Positions 8,828-19,626 of a DNA stretch of 41,067 bases are shown one piece after another; positions within the stretch are counted from its first letter, which is position 1; every line of letters begins with the position of its first letter. Position numbers and translations under genes: made by a program. Origin of the DNA: Shewanella sp. NIFS-20-20 (GTDB lineage: Bacteria > Pseudomonadota > Gammaproteobacteria > Enterobacterales > Shewanellaceae); the NCBI RefSeq assembly GCF_019209865.1, contig NZ_JAHUTT010000037.1, positions 1-41,067 on the forward strand, given 5' to 3'. Below the pieces are notes generated by a model, which did no database searches, was not told the origin of the DNA, and saw only the letters and a program-made list of their open reading frames with translations.

Positions 8828-9262
8828 TTATTCCTCGATCTTACCGCCGGCAGCTTCGATAGCTGCACGAGCACCTTTGGTTACCTTCAGACCTTTTACG
8901 GTCACTGGGCGTTCAATGGTACCTGAAAGAACGATTTTCGCAAACTGGATGTTGCGAGTAATTACGTTCGCATCTTTTAATGCGTTCAGGTCGATAACAT
9001 CACCGTTAACTTTTGCCAGTTCGAGTAAACGAACTTCAGCAGTTACCAAAGCGATACGTGAAGTAAAGCCGAACTTAGGTAAACGGATCTTCAGTGGCAT
9101 CTGACCACCCTCGAAACCAGGACGTACACCGCCGCCAGAACGAGATTTTTGACCCTTGTGACCGCGACCGGCAGTCTTACCCAAGCCTGAACCAATACCA
9201 CGACCTACACGCTTAGGTGCAGACTTAGAGCCTGCAGCTGGAGATAGAGTATTTAAACGCAT
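8828..9262 (-). CDS. rplO: 50S ribosomal protein L15
   Basis: L15 is a late-assembling 50S protein with a long glycine- and arginine-rich N-terminal extension threading through 23S rRNA. The 144-residue sequence shows [47 protein letters not shown] and the C-terminal [13 protein letters not shown]. It sits between rpmD and secY in the spc operon, 7 bp before the secY start. Confidence 0.98.
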   Translation of the reverse strand: MRLNTLSPAAGSKSAPKRVGRGIGSGLGKTAGRGHKGQKSRSGGGVRPGFEGGQMPLKIRLPKFGFTSRIALVTAEVRLLELAKVNGDVIDLNALKDANVITRNIQFAKIVLSGTIERPVTVKGLKVTKGARAAIEAAGGKIEE

Positions 9263-9265
9263 CTA

Positions 9266-9448
9266 TTAATCCTCCACCTTAACCATGTAGTAGACCTTGT
9301 TGATCATACCGCGAACAGCAGGAGTATCTTGCAGTTCAACAGTGTGACCAATACGACGCAGACCTAAACCAGTCAGGGTCGCTCTGTGCTTAGGCAAACG
9401 GCCGATAGCACTTTTAGTCTGAGTGACTTTTACAGTTTTAGTAGCCAT
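9266..9448 (-). CDS. rpmD: 50S ribosomal protein L30
   Basis: L30 is a small 50S protein near the 5S/23S rRNA region. The 60-residue sequence contains the family signature [18 protein letters not shown] and the ending [16 protein letters not shown]. It is 3 bp upstream of rplO and 6 bp downstream of rpsE, as usual in gammaproteobacterial spc operons. Confidence 0.98.
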   Translation of the reverse strand: MATKTVKVTQTKSAIGRLPKHRATLTGLGLRRIGHTVELQDTPAVRGMINKVYYMVKVED

Positions 9449-9454
9449 GGTGCA

Positions 9455-9958
9455 TTACCCCCGAATTTCATCAACATTCAGGCCACGCTTAGCTGCGATT
9501 TGCGCAGGTGACTTCATGTGCACCAGAGCATCTACAGTCGCGCGAACGATGTTGATCGGGTTAGTAGAACCGTATGCTTTCGACAGTACGTTATGAACGC
9601 CTGCTACTTCCAATACGGCACGCATCGCGCCACCGGCAATAATACCGGTACCTTCTGACGCCGGTTGCATGTATACACGTGAACCAGAGTGGCGACCTTT
9701 CACTGGGTGGTGAAGGGTACCTTTGTTCAGTTCAACGTTTACCATGTTACGACGTGCTTTTTCCATTGCTTTTTGAATAGCAGCTGGAACTTCACGCGCT
9801 TTACCATAGCCAAAGCCAACCTTACCATTGCCATCACCCACTACGGTCAGTGCGGTGAAGCTAAAGATACGGCCACCCTTAACTACTTTAGAAACACGAT
9901 TAACTGCAATCAATTTTTCTTGCAGATCGTCTTTTTGCTGAGCTTCTAATTTAGCCAT
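9455..9958 (-). CDS. rpsE: 30S ribosomal protein S5
   Basis: S5 lines the mRNA entry side of the 30S subunit and helps decoding accuracy and mRNA unwinding. The 167-residue protein has a double-stranded RNA-binding N-domain ([20 protein letters not shown]), the glycine-rich [15 protein letters not shown] and the C-domain [20 protein letters not shown]. No internal deletion is seen in the loop where spectinomycin-resistance changes occur. Confidence 0.98.
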   Translation of the reverse strand: MAKLEAQQKDDLQEKLIAVNRVSKVVKGGRIFSFTALTVVGDGNGKVGFGYGKAREVPAAIQKAMEKARRNMVNVELNKGTLHHPVKGRHSGSRVYMQPASEGTGIIAGGAMRAVLEVAGVHNVLSKAYGSTNPINIVRATVDALVHMKSPAQIAAKRGLNVDEIRG

Positions 9959-9970
9959 TGTTATAACCCC

Positions 9971-10321
9971 TTAGAACTGGAGGCCAGCTTCACGAGCAGC
10001 ATCTGCCAGCGCAGCTACACGACCGTGATACTTGAAACCAGAACGATCGAAGGCAACAACAGTCACGCCTTTTTCGATCGCGCGTTCAGCAATAGCTTTA
10101 CCCACTGCTTTAGCTGCGTCTACGTTGCCGGTATATTTCAGTGCGTCTTTTACAGCTTTTTCAGCGGTAGAAGCAACTGCAATTACTTGGGCTTCAGCAT
10201 TGATCACCTGAGCATAGATGTGACGTGGTGTACGATGTACAACCAGACGTGTCGCGCCCAGCTCTTGGATCTTCTTACGTGCGCGTAGTGCGCGGCGTAA
10301 GCGAGATGTTTTCTTATCCAT
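9971..10321 (-). CDS. rplR: 50S ribosomal protein L18
   Basis: L18 binds 5S rRNA and, with L5, attaches it to the 50S subunit. The 116-residue sequence has the basic start [17 protein letters not shown], the core [16 protein letters not shown] and the C-terminal [20 protein letters not shown]. It lies between rplF and rpsE in the standard spc order. Confidence 0.98.
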   Translation of the reverse strand: MDKKTSRLRRALRARKKIQELGATRLVVHRTPRHIYAQVINAEAQVIAVASTAEKAVKDALKYTGNVDAAKAVGKAIAERAIEKGVTVVAFDRSGFKYHGRVAALADAAREAGLQF

Positions 10322-10331
10322 ATCGCGTTAC

Positions 10332-10865
10332 CTACTTCTTCTTAGCCTCTTTACGGCGAACGTTTTCGTCGTCATAACGGACACCTTTGCCTTTGTAAGG
10401 CTCTGGTGGACGATAACCACGAATCTCAGCAGCAACTTGGCCAACCACTTGCTTGTCAACACCGCGAAGGATGATGTCAGTTTGTGATGGACATTCTGCT
10501 GTTACGCCAGCGGGCAGCTTGTGAACTAAAGGGTGTGAAAAACCTAAAGTCAGGTCAATGTCACTACCAGTGATTTTCGCACGGTAACCAACACCTACTA
10601 ACTTCAACTTCTTCTCAAAACCTTGAGAAACACCGATTACCATGTTGTTCAAAAGAGCGCGTGCAGTACCCGCCTGTGCCCAAGCGTTAACAACGCCTTC
10701 AACAGGTTGAGCTTTAACAACGCCTTCTTCAACAACAACAGCAACCGCGCTGTTGAATACTCGAGTCAGAGAACCTTTACCACCTTTGATGGTAACTTCC
10801 TGACCGTTTACAGTCACCTCTACGCCAGCTGGGATAGTGACTGGTGCTTTTGCTACACGAGACAT
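10332..10865 (-). CDS. rplF: 50S ribosomal protein L6
   Basis: L6 lies near the factor-binding region of the 50S subunit, next to the sarcin-ricin loop. The 177-residue protein has two related alpha/beta domains, with MSRVAKAPV at the start and the family signature [16 protein letters not shown] near the end. Length and position after rpsH are as expected. Confidence 0.98.
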   Translation of the reverse strand: MSRVAKAPVTIPAGVEVTVNGQEVTIKGGKGSLTRVFNSAVAVVVEEGVVKAQPVEGVVNAWAQAGTARALLNNMVIGVSQGFEKKLKLVGVGYRAKITGSDIDLTLGFSHPLVHKLPAGVTAECPSQTDIILRGVDKQVVGQVAAEIRGYRPPEPYKGKGVRYDDENVRRKEAKKK

Positions 10866-10875
10866 TCCTAGCTCC

Positions 10876-11268
10876 TTAAGCTACGTAGCAGATAACCTCA
10901 CCACCCATGCCTTCAAGGCGGGCGGCACGATCAGTCATCAGGCCTTTAGAAGTGGACACGATTGCGACACCCAGTCCGCCCATCACTTTTGGTAACTCGT
11001 CTTTACCTTTGTAAATACGAAGACCAGGACGGCTTACACGCTGGATAGTCTCAACGACTGGCTGACCCTGGAAATACTTAAGAGTGATTTCCAGTTCAGG
11101 TTTGGCTTCACCTGCAACTGCGTATTCAGTGATATAACCTTCTTCTTTAAGCAGCTTTGCGATAGCAACTTTCAGCTTAGCAGAAGGCATCTTCACAGAT
11201 ACTTTGTTAGCAGCTTGGCCGTTACGGATACGGGTTAACATATCCGCAATAGGATCTTGCATGCTCAT
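10876..11268 (-). CDS. rpsH: 30S ribosomal protein S8
   Basis: S8 binds 16S helix 21 early in assembly and in E. coli also represses the spc operon by binding near the rplE start. The 130-residue sequence includes [18 protein letters not shown], the RPGLRIY segment and the C-terminal [20 protein letters not shown]. It follows rpsN by 23 bp. Confidence 0.98.
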   Translation of the reverse strand: MSMQDPIADMLTRIRNGQAANKVSVKMPSAKLKVAIAKLLKEEGYITEYAVAGEAKPELEITLKYFQGQPVVETIQRVSRPGLRIYKGKDELPKVMGGLGVAIVSTSKGLMTDRAARLEGMGGEVICYVA

Positions 11269-11291
11269 ATTAGCTTACTCCGTGACAAGTA

Positions 11292-11597
11292 TTACCAGCT
11301 GGCCTTACGCAGACCAGGAACTTCACCACGCATAGTTGCTTCACGCAGTTTAATACGGCTTAAGCCGAATTTGCGCAGGAAGCCATGCGGGCGACCAGTT
11401 TGACTACAACGATTGCGCTGACGCGCTGCGCTGGAGTCACGTGGTAGAGCTTGCAGCTTAAGAACCGCATCCCAGCGAGCTTCTTCAGAAGTCTCTGGGC
11501 TGTTGATAGTTTGCTTAAGTGCCGCGCGCTTTTCAGCGTACTTGGCCACGAGCTTTGCACGCTTGACTTCACGTGCTTTCATTGAAGTTTTTGCCAT
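11292..11597 (-). CDS. rpsN: 30S ribosomal protein S14 (zinc-free form)
   Basis: S14 is a 30S head protein required for late assembly. The 101-residue sequence is the long zinc-free form: it lacks the paired CxxC motifs of short S14. Diagnostic parts are [31 protein letters not shown] and the ending [12 protein letters not shown]. Other zinc-linked ribosomal proteins such as L36 keep their cysteines in this genome. Confidence 0.98.
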   Translation of the reverse strand: MAKTSMKAREVKRAKLVAKYAEKRAALKQTINSPETSEEARWDAVLKLQALPRDSSAARQRNRCSQTGRPHGFLRKFGLSRIKLREATMRGEVPGLRKASW

Positions 11598-11607
11598 TAC
11601 GCTACCC

Positions 11608-12147
11608 TTACTTTTTGAATGGGAAGTTAAAAGCGTCTAACAGAGCACGACCTTCTTCGTCAGTCTTCGCAGAGGTAGTGATAACAATATCCATACCGCG
11701 AATCTTATCGATTTTATCATAATCGATTTCTGGGAAGATGATTTGCTCACGCACACCCATTGCGTAGTTACCACGGCCATCGAATGACTTAGCACTCAGA
11801 CCACGGAAATCACGAATACGTGGGATTGCGATGTCAACCAAACGCTCTAAGAATTCCCACATGCGCTCACCGCGCAGGGTTACTTTACAACCAATCGGGT
11901 AGCCTTCACGGATTTTAAAACCAGCAACTGACTTACGAGCAACAGTCACTACTGGTTTTTGGCCAGCGATAGCAGTCATATCACGGACAGCAGCGTCCAT
12001 AACTTTTTTGTCTGCAACAGCTTCGCCAACACCCATATTCAGGGTGATTTTATCAATCCGAGGGACTTGCATGACACTGCTATAACCGAACTTTTTAGCC
12101 AGTTCAGCGATTACAGTCTCTTTATATTTATCATGCAGTTTCGCCAT
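11608..12147 (-). CDS. rplE: 50S ribosomal protein L5
   Basis: L5 binds 5S rRNA and forms an intersubunit bridge with S13. The 179-residue sequence shows [40 protein letters not shown] and [17 protein letters not shown]. In E. coli S8 binds the start region of this message to shut down downstream spc genes. The minus-strand sequence here keeps the blocks ATGGCGAAACTGCATGAT and GTCATGCAAGTCCCTCGG, so the same control is plausible, but the structure was not folded. Confidence 0.98.
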   Translation of the reverse strand: MAKLHDKYKETVIAELAKKFGYSSVMQVPRIDKITLNMGVGEAVADKKVMDAAVRDMTAIAGQKPVVTVARKSVAGFKIREGYPIGCKVTLRGERMWEFLERLVDIAIPRIRDFRGLSAKSFDGRGNYAMGVREQIIFPEIDYDKIDKIRGMDIVITTSAKTDEEGRALLDAFNFPFKK

Positions 12148-12159
12148 CGTTTACTCCAG

Positions 12160-12474
12160 TTACTTAACGAGTTCACCGTTCGATTTAAAGAAACGAACTT
12201 TTTTGCCGTCTTCAAATCGGAAACCAACACGATCAGCCTTGCCTGTGGCATGGTTGAAGATCGCAACATTTGATGCTTGAATCGGGGCTTCTTTCTCAAC
12301 GATACCACCAGTTACGCCCAGTTGTGGGTTTGGCTTGGTGTGTTTCTTAACGAGATTGATACCTTCAACAATCACTTTACCAGTAGGAAGAACTTGAGAA
12401 ACTTTTGCACGTTTACCCTTGTCTTTACCTGCCAGTATAATTACTTCGTCTTGACGACGGATTTTAGCTGCCAT
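12160..12474 (-). CDS. rplX: 50S ribosomal protein L24
   Basis: L24 is an assembly initiator that binds the 5' end of 23S rRNA near the tunnel exit. The 104-residue sequence has a KOW motif near the N-terminus ([20 protein letters not shown]) and the family core [14 protein letters not shown]. It is the second gene of the spc operon, 11 bp after rplN. Confidence 0.98.
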   Translation of the reverse strand: MAAKIRRQDEVIILAGKDKGKRAKVSQVLPTGKVIVEGINLVKKHTKPNPQLGVTGGIVEKEAPIQASNVAIFNHATGKADRVGFRFEDGKKVRFFKSNGELVK

Positions 12475-12485
12475 TATGAAGCTCC

Positions 12486-12854
12486 TTACAGTACTTCTGG
12501 TGCCAGCGATACGATTTTCATAAACTGCTCATTACGCAATTCACGTGTCACTGGGCCAAAGATACGAGTACCAATCGGTGCAAGGTTTGCGTTTAGCAAA
12601 ACTGCTGCATTCCGATCGAAGCGAATGACAGAACCGTCTGGACGACGTACGCCTTTCTTAGTACGGACTACCACCGCGTTATACACATCACCTTTCTTCG
12701 CTTTAGCGCGAGGAATAGCTTCTTTAACAGAAACCTTGATGATGTCGCCGATACCGGCATAACGACGATGAGAGCCACCCAAGACCTTAATACACTGAAC
12801 TCTGCGAGCGCCGCTGTTACATGCGACATCCAGAGTCGATTGCATTTGGATCAT
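12486..12854 (-). CDS. rplN: 50S ribosomal protein L14
   Basis: L14 contacts 16S rRNA in an intersubunit bridge and lies near the binding site of the silencing factor RsfS. The product is 122 residues, beginning [18 protein letters not shown] and ending [12 protein letters not shown], with the signature [15 protein letters not shown] chose the ATG at 12852-12854 because it matches the universal L14 N-terminus; a start ten codons upstream is not conserved. It is the first gene of the spc operon, with its own promoter about 100 bp upstream. Confidence 0.98.
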   Translation of the reverse strand: MIQMQSTLDVACNSGARRVQCIKVLGGSHRRYAGIGDIIKVSVKEAIPRAKAKKGDVYNAVVVRTKKGVRRPDGSVIRFDRNAAVLLNANLAPIGTRIFGPVTRELRNEQFMKIVSLAPEVL

Positions 12855-12950
12855 TTCAAGTGCTCCGCTATCGTTACTACACAAATCCCGAAAATACGGG
12901 GTTATTTATTCACCACACTTTTGCCGAATTTCGGTCAAAAATGGAGCGCG

Positions 12951-12979
12951 ATTATAACACCATAAAATGAGCTTGGATA
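12951..12979 (-). promoter_or_regulatory. spc operon promoter
   Basis: A perfect TATAAT (minus strand, 12951-12956) lies in GGTGTTATAAT, which resembles the E. coli spc promoter, and is followed by a G+C-rich discriminator (CGCGCTCC). The -35 hexamer at 12974-12979 is weak (TATCCA). It sits between the S10 terminator and rplN. The C-rich discriminator is typical of promoters shut down by ppGpp. Confidence 0.75.
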
Positions 12980-12984
12980 GTATT

Positions 12985-13017
12985 AAAAAACAAACGGCCC
13001 CAAAAAAGGGGCCGTTT
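12985..13017 (-). terminator. Terminator of the S10 operon
   Basis: AAACGGCCCC (12992-13001) pairs perfectly with GGGGCCGTTT (13008-13017) around an A6 loop. On the minus strand it is followed by six U (complement of 12985-12990). It begins 14 bp after the rpsQ stop and separates the S10 and spc operons. Confidence 0.9.
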
Positions 13018-13030
13018 CGCTAGAAAGACC

Positions 13031-13288
13031 TTACGCTACGTTAGGTCTAAAAACTACTTCAACCAGAGTCCAAGACTTAGTCTTAGACAGAGGACGACAT
13101 TCACGAATAGTGACTACATCGCCTTCTTGACACTGATTTTGCTCGTCATGGGCATGAATCTTGGTAGTACGTTTGATGTACTTACCATAGATTGGGTGCT
13201 TAACTTGACGCTCAATGGCAACAGTGATGGACTTGTCCATCTTATTGCTGGTCACACGACCTTGCAAAGTACGGATAGCCTGAGACAT
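13031..13288 (-). CDS. rpsQ: 30S ribosomal protein S17
   Basis: S17 is an OB-fold primary binder of the 16S 5' domain. The 85-residue sequence has [39 protein letters not shown] and the C-terminal [15 protein letters not shown]. It is the last gene of the S10 operon; its start codon overlaps the rpmC stop by one base. Confidence 0.98.
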   Translation of the reverse strand: MSQAIRTLQGRVTSNKMDKSITVAIERQVKHPIYGKYIKRTTKIHAHDEQNQCQEGDVVTIRECRPLSKTKSWTLVEVVFRPNVA

Positions 13289-13479
13289 TATGCACCTGCC
13301 TTAGAAGTAATAATGGTCTTAACGCGCGCAATGTTACGACGCACTGTTTTCAGCTGGTGAGTTTGAGCCAGTTGACCAGTTGCGTGTTGCATGCGCAGGT
13401 TAAACTGCTCACGCAGCAGACCAAGTAATTCAGCGTTTAATTCTTCAACGCCCTTTTCTCTTAGTTCGCTCGCTTTCAT
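13288..13479 (-). CDS. rpmC: 50S ribosomal protein L29
   Basis: L29 lies beside L23 at the polypeptide exit and takes part in the docking site for SRP and trigger factor. The 63-residue sequence is a two-helix coiled hairpin: [20 protein letters not shown], then [16 protein letters not shown] and the conserved RRNIARVKT. It overlaps both neighbours by one base, which suggests tight translational coupling. Confidence 0.98.
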   Translation of the reverse strand: MKASELREKGVEELNAELLGLLREQFNLRMQHATGQLAQTHQLKTVRRNIARVKTIITSKAGA

Positions 13480-13889
13480 TACATCACCGTCTTAGTTACG
13501 AAGGTAGTCTTGATTGGCAACTTGGCAGCGGCCAGTGCGAATGCTTCGCGGGCCAGCTCTTCAGATACGCCATTCATCTCGTAGAGTACCTTACCAGGTT
13601 GAATCTGACATACCCAGTATTCAACGTTACCTTTACCTTTACCCATACGCACTTCAAGAGGCTTAGAGGTAATAGGCTTGTCTGGGAAAACCCGAATCCA
13701 GATTTGTCCCTGACGCTTAATGTGACGTGTCATAGCACGACGCGCAGATTCGATCTGGCGAGCAGTTAAGCGGCCACGGCCGACTGCTTTCAGACCGAAA
13801 GTACCGAAGCTAACTTCAGTACCGTTCGCCAGACCGCGGTTGCGGCCTTTGAACATCTTGCGAAACTTCATACGTTTAGGTTGCAGCAT
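13479..13889 (-). CDS. rplP: 50S ribosomal protein L16
   Basis: L16 contacts the A-site tRNA elbow and is essential for maturation of the peptidyl-transferase centre. The 136-residue sequence has [19 protein letters not shown], the arginine-rich [38 protein letters not shown] and [11 protein letters not shown]. Arg81 region (VRMGKGKG) is the site hydroxylated by YcfD in E. coli; whether it is modified here is not known. Confidence 0.98.
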   Translation of the reverse strand: MLQPKRMKFRKMFKGRNRGLANGTEVSFGTFGLKAVGRGRLTARQIESARRAMTRHIKRQGQIWIRVFPDKPITSKPLEVRMGKGKGNVEYWVCQIQPGKVLYEMNGVSEELAREAFALAAAKLPIKTTFVTKTVM

Positions 13890-13900
13890 TGCCGGCTCTC

Positions 13901-14590
13901 CTACTTGTTACGAGGCTTGCGCTTAGGTTGCTGCTTCGGCTCTTCGATCTGAGGCAGCATACCGTCCAGAACTTCACCTTTGAAGATCCAAACTTTAATG
14001 CCGATCACACCGTATTGAGTGTGACTTTCAGCAGTAGAATAGTCGATGTCAGCACGCAGGGTATGCAAAGGTACTCGACCTTCACGATACCACTCAGAAC
14101 GCGCAATCTCAGCGCCGCCTAAACGGCCACTAACTTCTACTTTGATACCTTGGGCACCGATACGCATGGCGTTTTGTACTGCGCGCTTCATAGCACGACG
14201 GAACATTACGCGACGCTCCAGCTGCTGAGCAATAGAGTCAGCTACCAGTTTTGCGTCCATTTCAGGCTTACGGATCTCAGCGATGTTAATCTGAGCAGGG
14301 GTACCGGTCAGTTTTGCAACTTCGGCACGCAATACTTCAACATCTTCGCCTTTCTTACCAATCACTACGCCTGGACGGGCAGTGTGGATAGTAACGCGGA
14401 TGCTTTTCGCTGGGCGTTCGATAACAATCTTAGATACTGATGCGGCTTTAAGTTTCTTTTCCAGAAACTTACGCACTTCCCAGTCGCTGCTCAGATTATT
14501 TGCATAGTCTGATTTATCCGCGTACCAGGTAGAGATCCAAGGCTTGGTGATACCCAGACGGATACCATTAGGATGTACTTTCTGTCCCAT
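13901..14590 (-). CDS. rpsC: 30S ribosomal protein S3
   Basis: S3 lies at the mRNA entry pore and helps the ribosome unwind mRNA. The 229-residue protein has [14 protein letters not shown], a KH RNA-binding domain with [17 protein letters not shown], and the C-terminal domain with [20 protein letters not shown]. The tail is lysine/arginine-rich ([10 protein letters not shown]). It is 11 bp upstream of rplP. Confidence 0.98.
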   Translation of the reverse strand: MGQKVHPNGIRLGITKPWISTWYADKSDYANNLSSDWEVRKFLEKKLKAASVSKIVIERPAKSIRVTIHTARPGVVIGKKGEDVEVLRAEVAKLTGTPAQINIAEIRKPEMDAKLVADSIAQQLERRVMFRRAMKRAVQNAMRIGAQGIKVEVSGRLGGAEIARSEWYREGRVPLHTLRADIDYSTAESHTQYGVIGIKVWIFKGEVLDGMLPQIEEPKQQPKRKPRNK

Positions 14591-14599
14591 TGCTCTCTC

Positions 14600-14932
14600 C
14601 TAGCGATCTGATACAACCACAGTGATGTGGCTGGTACGCTTCATGATACGATCAGCACGACCTTTAGCACGAGGCATGATGCGCTTCATAGTTGGACCTT
14701 CGTCAACAAAGACTTTGGCAACTTTCAGTTCATCGATGTCTGCACCTTCGTTGTGCTCTGCGTTTGCAATAGCTGAGTCAACTACTTTCTTTACCAGTAC
14801 GGCCGCTTTCTTAGGGCTGAAAGTCAGGATCTCGAGGGCCTTTGAAACAGGCAAACCACGGATCTGATCAGCAACTAAGCGAGCTTTTTGCGCTGAAGTA
14901 CGGGCAAAACGATGTTTAGCTAAAACTTCCAT
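14600..14932 (-). CDS. rplV: 50S ribosomal protein L22
   Basis: L22 sends a long beta-hairpin to the constriction of the exit tunnel, where macrolides bind and where nascent-chain stalling is sensed. The 110-residue sequence has [19 protein letters not shown] and the hairpin [21 protein letters not shown] see no deletion in the loop where macrolide-resistance mutations in other bacteria remove residues. Confidence 0.98.
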   Translation of the reverse strand: MEVLAKHRFARTSAQKARLVADQIRGLPVSKALEILTFSPKKAAVLVKKVVDSAIANAEHNEGADIDELKVAKVFVDEGPTMKRIMPRAKGRADRIMKRTSHITVVVSDR

Positions 14933-14947
14933 CTTATTCCTCCCGTA

Positions 14948-15226
14948 TTAACGCTTCTTCGCTTTCTTATCTGCAGCATGGCCGCGATAAGTGCGAGTTG
15001 GTGAGAATTCACCAAGTTTATGGCCGATCATTTCGTCAGTTACGAAAACAGGTACGTGCTGACGACCATTATGGACAGCGATGGTCAAACCAATCATAGT
15101 TGGGATGATCATTGAGCGGCGAGACCAAGTTTTAATTGGCTTTTTGTCACCGGCTTCCATCGCTTTCTCTACCTTCTTCAGCAAGTGCAGGTCAATGAAA
15201 GGACCTTTCTTGAGAGAACGTGGCAT
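14948..15226 (-). CDS. rpsS: 30S ribosomal protein S19
   Basis: S19 forms a dimer with S13 in the 30S head. The 92-residue sequence carries [40 protein letters not shown] and the signature [16 protein letters not shown]. It is 14 bp downstream of rplB and 15 bp before rplV. Confidence 0.98.
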   Translation of the reverse strand: MPRSLKKGPFIDLHLLKKVEKAMEAGDKKPIKTWSRRSMIIPTMIGLTIAVHNGRQHVPVFVTDEMIGHKLGEFSPTRTYRGHAADKKAKKR

Positions 15227-15240
15227 GGCGAATCCTCTTA

Positions 15241-16065
15241 TTACTTATTACGACGACGTACAATGTACTTGTCAGTGCGTTTGTTGCTACGAGTCTTATA
15301 ACCCTTAGTTGGAACGCCCCATGGAGTCACTGGGTGACGACCACCAGAAGTACGACCTTCACCACCACCGTGTGGGTGATCTACTGGGTTCATTGCAACA
15401 CCACGCACTGTTGGGCGAACGCCTCTCCAGCGCTTAGCACCTGCTTTACCTAACTGGCGCAGCATGTGTTCGGCGTTACCAACTTCACCTAAAGTCGCGC
15501 GGCAATCTACTGGAACTTTACGCATTTCGCCAGAGCGAAGACGCAGAGTTGCATAGGCACCATCACGAGCTACAACTTGTACATAAGCACCTGCAGAACG
15601 TGCGATCTGAGCGCCTTTACCAGGCTTCATTTCAACAGCGTGAACTACAGAACCCACTGGGATATTACGCAGTGGCAGTGCGTTACCTACTTTAATTTCA
15701 GCATCAACACCAGACTTGATCAGATCGCCAGCTTTCATGCCTTTAGCAGCAATGATATAGCGACGCTCACCGTCAGCGTACAGAACCAATGCGATGTTCG
15801 CGGTGCGGTTCGGATCGTATTCCAGACGCTCTACTTTGCCTTGAATACCATCTTTGTTACGCTTGAAGTCGATCAAACGATAATGTTGCTTATGACCACC
15901 GCCCACATGACGGACAGTGATACGACCGGTGTTGTTACGACCACCAGACTTAGATTTTTTCGCCAGCAGGCCAGCAAAAGGTTTACCCTTATGCAGGTCG
16001 GTGTTTACCACTTTAACGAGGTGGCGACGACCTGGAGAGGTTGGCTTACATTTAACAATTGCCAT
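15241..16065 (-). CDS. rplB: 50S ribosomal protein L2
   Basis: L2 is needed for subunit association and peptidyl-transferase activity. The 274-residue sequence has the N-terminal [15 protein letters not shown], the RNA-binding middle domain and the hallmark [20 protein letters not shown], whose histidine near position 229 is important for activity in E. coli L2. The C-terminus ends in a basic stretch (IVRRRNK). Confidence 0.99.
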   Translation of the reverse strand: MAIVKCKPTSPGRRHLVKVVNTDLHKGKPFAGLLAKKSKSGGRNNTGRITVRHVGGGHKQHYRLIDFKRNKDGIQGKVERLEYDPNRTANIALVLYADGERRYIIAAKGMKAGDLIKSGVDAEIKVGNALPLRNIPVGSVVHAVEMKPGKGAQIARSAGAYVQVVARDGAYATLRLRSGEMRKVPVDCRATLGEVGNAEHMLRQLGKAGAKRWRGVRPTVRGVAMNPVDHPHGGGEGRTSGGRHPVTPWGVPTKGYKTRSNKRTDKYIVRRRNK

Positions 16066-16082
16066 GATAATTCTCCTTTTGC

Positions 16083-16382
16083 TTACTCAGCGCCAACGAA
16101 ATCGATATCAGCACCAGCAGCCAAGGTAACATAGGCTTTTTTCCAATCGCTACGACGACCTACACGGCCACCGGTGCGCTTAGTTTTACCCTTGTTAACC
16201 AAAGTGCGAACTGAGTCAACTTCAACTTCAAATAGCTTTGCTACGGCAGCTTTGATCTCAGCCTTAGTGGCATCGATTGCTACACGGAAAACTACAGTGT
16301 TAGTTTTTTCGGCATTCACAGTGCTCTTTTCAGAGATATGTGGAGCCAGAATAACTTTCAGCAAACGTTCTTCGCGGATCAT
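16083..16382 (-). CDS. rplW: 50S ribosomal protein L23
   Basis: L23 is the tunnel-exit docking protein for trigger factor and SRP. The 99-residue sequence has [20 protein letters not shown], the hydrophobic core [20 protein letters not shown] and the tunnel loop ([20 protein letters not shown]). Its ATG overlaps the rplD stop in ATGA. Confidence 0.98.
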   Translation of the reverse strand: MIREERLLKVILAPHISEKSTVNAEKTNTVVFRVAIDATKAEIKAAVAKLFEVEVDSVRTLVNKGKTKRTGGRVGRRSDWKKAYVTLAAGADIDFVGAE

Positions 16383-16984
16383 GCCAGCATCTCCTCGATT
16401 TGCTTCACAGCATCAGCAGTCACAAGCACTTTGTTGAAAGCGATCAGACTTACAGGATCCAGGCCCGCTACGTCACGAACGTCAACCTTGTACAGGTTGC
16501 GAGCAGCTAAGAACAAGTTCTCATCAACTTCAGCAGTAACAATTAACACGTCTTCCAGATCCATAGCTGCCAGCTTAGCTTTCAGCTCTTTAGTCTTAGG
16601 CGCTTCAACAGCGAACTCTTCAACTACGATCAGACGGTCTTGACGTACCAATTCAGACAGAATGCTCATCAGAGCACCGCGGTACATCTTCTTGTTTACT
16701 TTTTGGCTGTGATCTTGGGTTTTAGCAGCGAAAGTTACGCCACCGCTACGCCAAATTGGGCTTTTCACACTACCAGCACGAGCACGGCCCGTACCTTTCT
16801 GGCGCCAAGGCTTTTTGCCTGAGCCAGTTACTTCCGCACGAGTCTTTTGAGCACGAGTGCCCTGACGCGCGTTTGCAGCGTATGCTACAACTACCTGATG
16901 AACCAGTGCTTCATTAAAGTCACGGCCGAAGGTAGTTTCGGAAACTTCAAGAGCGCGTTGAGCGTCTTTCAATACCAATTCCAT
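16379..16984 (-). CDS. rplD: 50S ribosomal protein L4, with likely regulatory role
   Basis: L4 lines the exit tunnel opposite L22. In E. coli free L4 also causes premature termination in, and blocks translation from, the S10 leader; a leader with a hairpin plus U run is present here upstream of rpsJ. The 201-residue protein has the tunnel loop [19 protein letters not shown] and the conserved WRSGGVTFA. Confidence 0.98.
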   Translation of the reverse strand: MELVLKDAQRALEVSETTFGRDFNEALVHQVVVAYAANARQGTRAQKTRAEVTGSGKKPWRQKGTGRARAGSVKSPIWRSGGVTFAAKTQDHSQKVNKKMYRGALMSILSELVRQDRLIVVEEFAVEAPKTKELKAKLAAMDLEDVLIVTAEVDENLFLAARNLYKVDVRDVAGLDPVSLIAFNKVLVTADAVKQIEEMLA

Positions 16985-17001
16985 TACTATCTCCTCAGAC
17001 C

Positions 17002-17640
17002 TTAAGCTTTAACAGCAGGCTTGATAATCAAGTCGCCATTGGTAGCGCCAGGAACGGCACCTCTCACCAGCAGCAGGCTACGTTCAGCATCTACACGTAC
17101 AACGTCCAGATTTTGAGTAGTTACTTGCTCGGCACCCATGTGGCCTGACATTTTCTTGCCTTTGAATACGCGACCTGGCGTCTGGTTCTGACCGATAGAA
17201 CCGTTCGCGCGGTGCGCCAATGAGTTACCGTGAGTCATATCTTGAGTACGGAAGTTCCAGCGCTTAACGCCACCCTGGAAACCTTTACCTTTAGATTGAC
17301 CGGTAACATCTACTTTCGCTACGTCAGCGAAGATATCAACGTTCAGCTCAGCACCAACTTCAATGCCTTCGCCTTCACCGTCTGCCAGACGCACTTCCCA
17401 CAAACCACGACCGGCTTCAACGCCTGCCTTGGCAAAATGGCCAGCTTCTGGCTTAGTGATGCGATTGGCTTTTTTGGCACCTGTTGTAACTTGCAGTGCG
17501 CGGTAACCGTCAGTTTCCAAAGTTTTCACTTGGGTAACACGGTTGGCAGCAACTTCAATTACGGTAACCGGGATTGAAACGCCATCTTCGGTGAAGATGC
17601 GAGTCATACCCACTTTACGACCAATAAGACCGATAGCCAT
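17002..17640 (-). CDS. rplC: 50S ribosomal protein L3
   Basis: L3 is an early assembly protein whose loop reaches the peptidyl-transferase centre. The 212-residue sequence starts [20 protein letters not shown] and contains [11 protein letters not shown] and [20 protein letters not shown]. The glutamine in GQNQTPG is methylated by PrmB in E. coli and is conserved here. It is the second gene of the S10 operon, 27 bp after rpsJ. Confidence 0.98.
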   Translation of the reverse strand: MAIGLIGRKVGMTRIFTEDGVSIPVTVIEVAANRVTQVKTLETDGYRALQVTTGAKKANRITKPEAGHFAKAGVEAGRGLWEVRLADGEGEGIEVGAELNVDIFADVAKVDVTGQSKGKGFQGGVKRWNFRTQDMTHGNSLAHRANGSIGQNQTPGRVFKGKKMSGHMGAEQVTTQNLDVVRVDAERSLLLVRGAVPGATNGDLIIKPAVKA

Positions 17641-17667
17641 CTCTCAAACCTCTTCTTTGGATCTCAA

Positions 17668-18145
<478 letters not shown>

Positions 18146-18148
18146 CAC

Positions 18149-18176
18149 ATTATACATGGCTACATTTAAATAGCAA
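18149..18176 (-). promoter_or_regulatory. S10 operon promoter, proximal
   Basis: Minus strand: -35 TTGCTA (18171-18176), 16-bp spacer, -10 TATAAT (18149-18154), followed by a G+C-rich GTGCGCCTC discriminator. It lies 170 bp before rpsJ and feeds the leader hairpins. Confidence 0.65.
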
Positions 18177-18225
18177 CTCTATTGTGCGAATAATCAGCAC
18201 GACGGCTGTTTATTAAAGTGCGCGG

Positions 18226-18254
18226 ATTATACGGGCTTTTTATCAGGAGCGCAA
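18226..18254 (-). promoter_or_regulatory. S10 operon promoter, distal
   Basis: Minus strand: -35 TTGCGC (18249-18254), exact 17-bp spacer, -10 TATAAT (18226-18231), discriminator CCGCGC. It lies 77 bp upstream of the proximal promoter, so the operon appears to have tandem promoters. Confidence 0.65.
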
Positions 18255-18313
18255 TTGTTTCATGAATAACTGGCCGAGGGCGGATTTTCATACAATGCAA
18301 ATGAGCAGCCAAT

Positions 18314-18340
18314 AAAAAAGGAGGCCTAAGCCTCCTTTTC
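18314..18340 (-). terminator. Terminator after tufA (end of str operon)
   Basis: AAAAGGAGGC (18316-18325) pairs with GCCTCCTTTT (18330-18339) around a CTAA loop, with an A run on the left giving U on the minus strand. The same terminator follows tufB (35120-35146), and sequence identity between the two loci begins exactly here. Confidence 0.9.
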
Positions 18341-18364
18341 TTTAGCGTCTAGCTAACCTCGCAA

Positions 18365-19549
18365 TTAAGCGATGATTTTAGCTACAACACCAGCACCTAC
18401 GGTACGGCCACCTTCACGAATAGCGAAGCGTAAACCTTCGTCCATCGCGATTGGGCAAATCAGGGTAACAACCATCTTGATGTTGTCGCCTGGCATTACC
18501 ATTTCTACGCCTTCTGGCAGTTCGATGGTACCGGTTACGTCAGTTGTACGGAAGTAGAACTGTGGACGGTAGCCTTTGAAGAATGGAGTGTGACGTCCAC
18601 CTTCATCTTTAGACAGTACGTATACTTCTGATTCGAAAGTAGTGTGTGGGTTGATTGAGCCTGGCTTGGCCAGTACTTGACCACGTTCTACGTCATCACG
18701 CTTAGTACCACGTAACAGAACACCACAGTTCTCACCTGCACGACCTTCGTCAAGCAGCTTACGGAACATTTCTACGCCAGTACAAGTAGTCTTGGTGGTG
18801 TCACGAACACCAACGATTTCTACTTCGTCACCAACTTTAACGATACCACGCTCTACACGACCAGTTACTACTGTACCACGGCCTGAGATTGAGAATACGT
18901 CTTCGATTGGCAGCAGGAATGGCTTATCGATGTCACGCTCTGGCTCTGGAATATAAGTATCCAGCGCTTCTGCCAGTTCAATGATCTTCGCTTCCCACTC
19001 TGGCTCGCCTTCCAGTGCTTTCAGAGCTGAACCCTGAATTACTGGTAAGTCATCACCTGGGAAATCGTATTCAGACAGCAGTTCACGAACTTCCATCTCT
19101 ACCAGTTCCAGCAGCTCTTCGTCATCTACCATGTCACACTTGTTCATGAACACGATGATGAAAGGTACACCTACCTGACGAGAAAGCAGGATGTGCTCAC
19201 GAGTCTGTGGCATTGGGCCGTCAGTAGAAGCTACTACCAGGATCGCGCCGTCCATCTGAGCAGCACCAGTGATCATGTTTTTAACATAATCGGCGTGGCC
19301 TGGACAGTCTACGTGTGCGTAGTGGCGACTTGGAGTATCGTATTCGATGTGAGAGGTATTAATGGTAATACCGCGCTCACGCTCTTCTGGAGCGTTATCG
19401 ATCTGTGCGAAGTCACGAGCTTCACCACCGTAAGTCTTAGACAGTACGTGAGAGATCGCCGCAGTCAGAGTGGTTTTACCATGGTCAACGTGACCAATGG
19501 TGCCCACGTTAACGTGGGGTTTGTTACGTTCAAATTTAGCTTTAGCCAC
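18365..19549 (-). CDS. tufA: Elongation factor Tu, str-operon copy
   Basis: EF-Tu delivers aminoacyl-tRNA to the ribosome as a GTP complex. The 394-residue protein has G1 GHVDHGKT (19-26), the DCPGH and NKCD motifs of the GTPase domain, and two beta-barrel domains ending in VVAKIIA. I chose the GTG at 19547-19549, preceded by AAGGAA and followed by the standard [14 protein letters not shown] longer reading frame from an ATG at 19594 runs through the ribosome-binding site and is not conserved. The translated protein is identical to the second copy at 35171-36355. It is the last gene of rpsL-rpsG-fusA-tufA. Confidence 0.98.
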   Translation of the reverse strand: MAKAKFERNKPHVNVGTIGHVDHGKTTLTAAISHVLSKTYGGEARDFAQIDNAPEERERGITINTSHIEYDTPSRHYAHVDCPGHADYVKNMITGAAQMDGAILVVASTDGPMPQTREHILLSRQVGVPFIIVFMNKCDMVDDEELLELVEMEVRELLSEYDFPGDDLPVIQGSALKALEGEPEWEAKIIELAEALDTYIPEPERDIDKPFLLPIEDVFSISGRGTVVTGRVERGIVKVGDEVEIVGVRDTTKTTCTGVEMFRKLLDEGRAGENCGVLLRGTKRDDVERGQVLAKPGSINPHTTFESEVYVLSKDEGGRHTPFFKGYRPQFYFRTTDVTGTIELPEGVEMVMPGDNIKMVVTLICPIAMDEGLRFAIREGGRTVGAGVVAKIIA

Positions 19550-19626
19550 GATAAATTCCTTTCTTTTCAGAAATGCCCAACAATTGGGCGACATCAGTCA
19601 AACTTGCAGGCCTGCCCCAACCAAAA

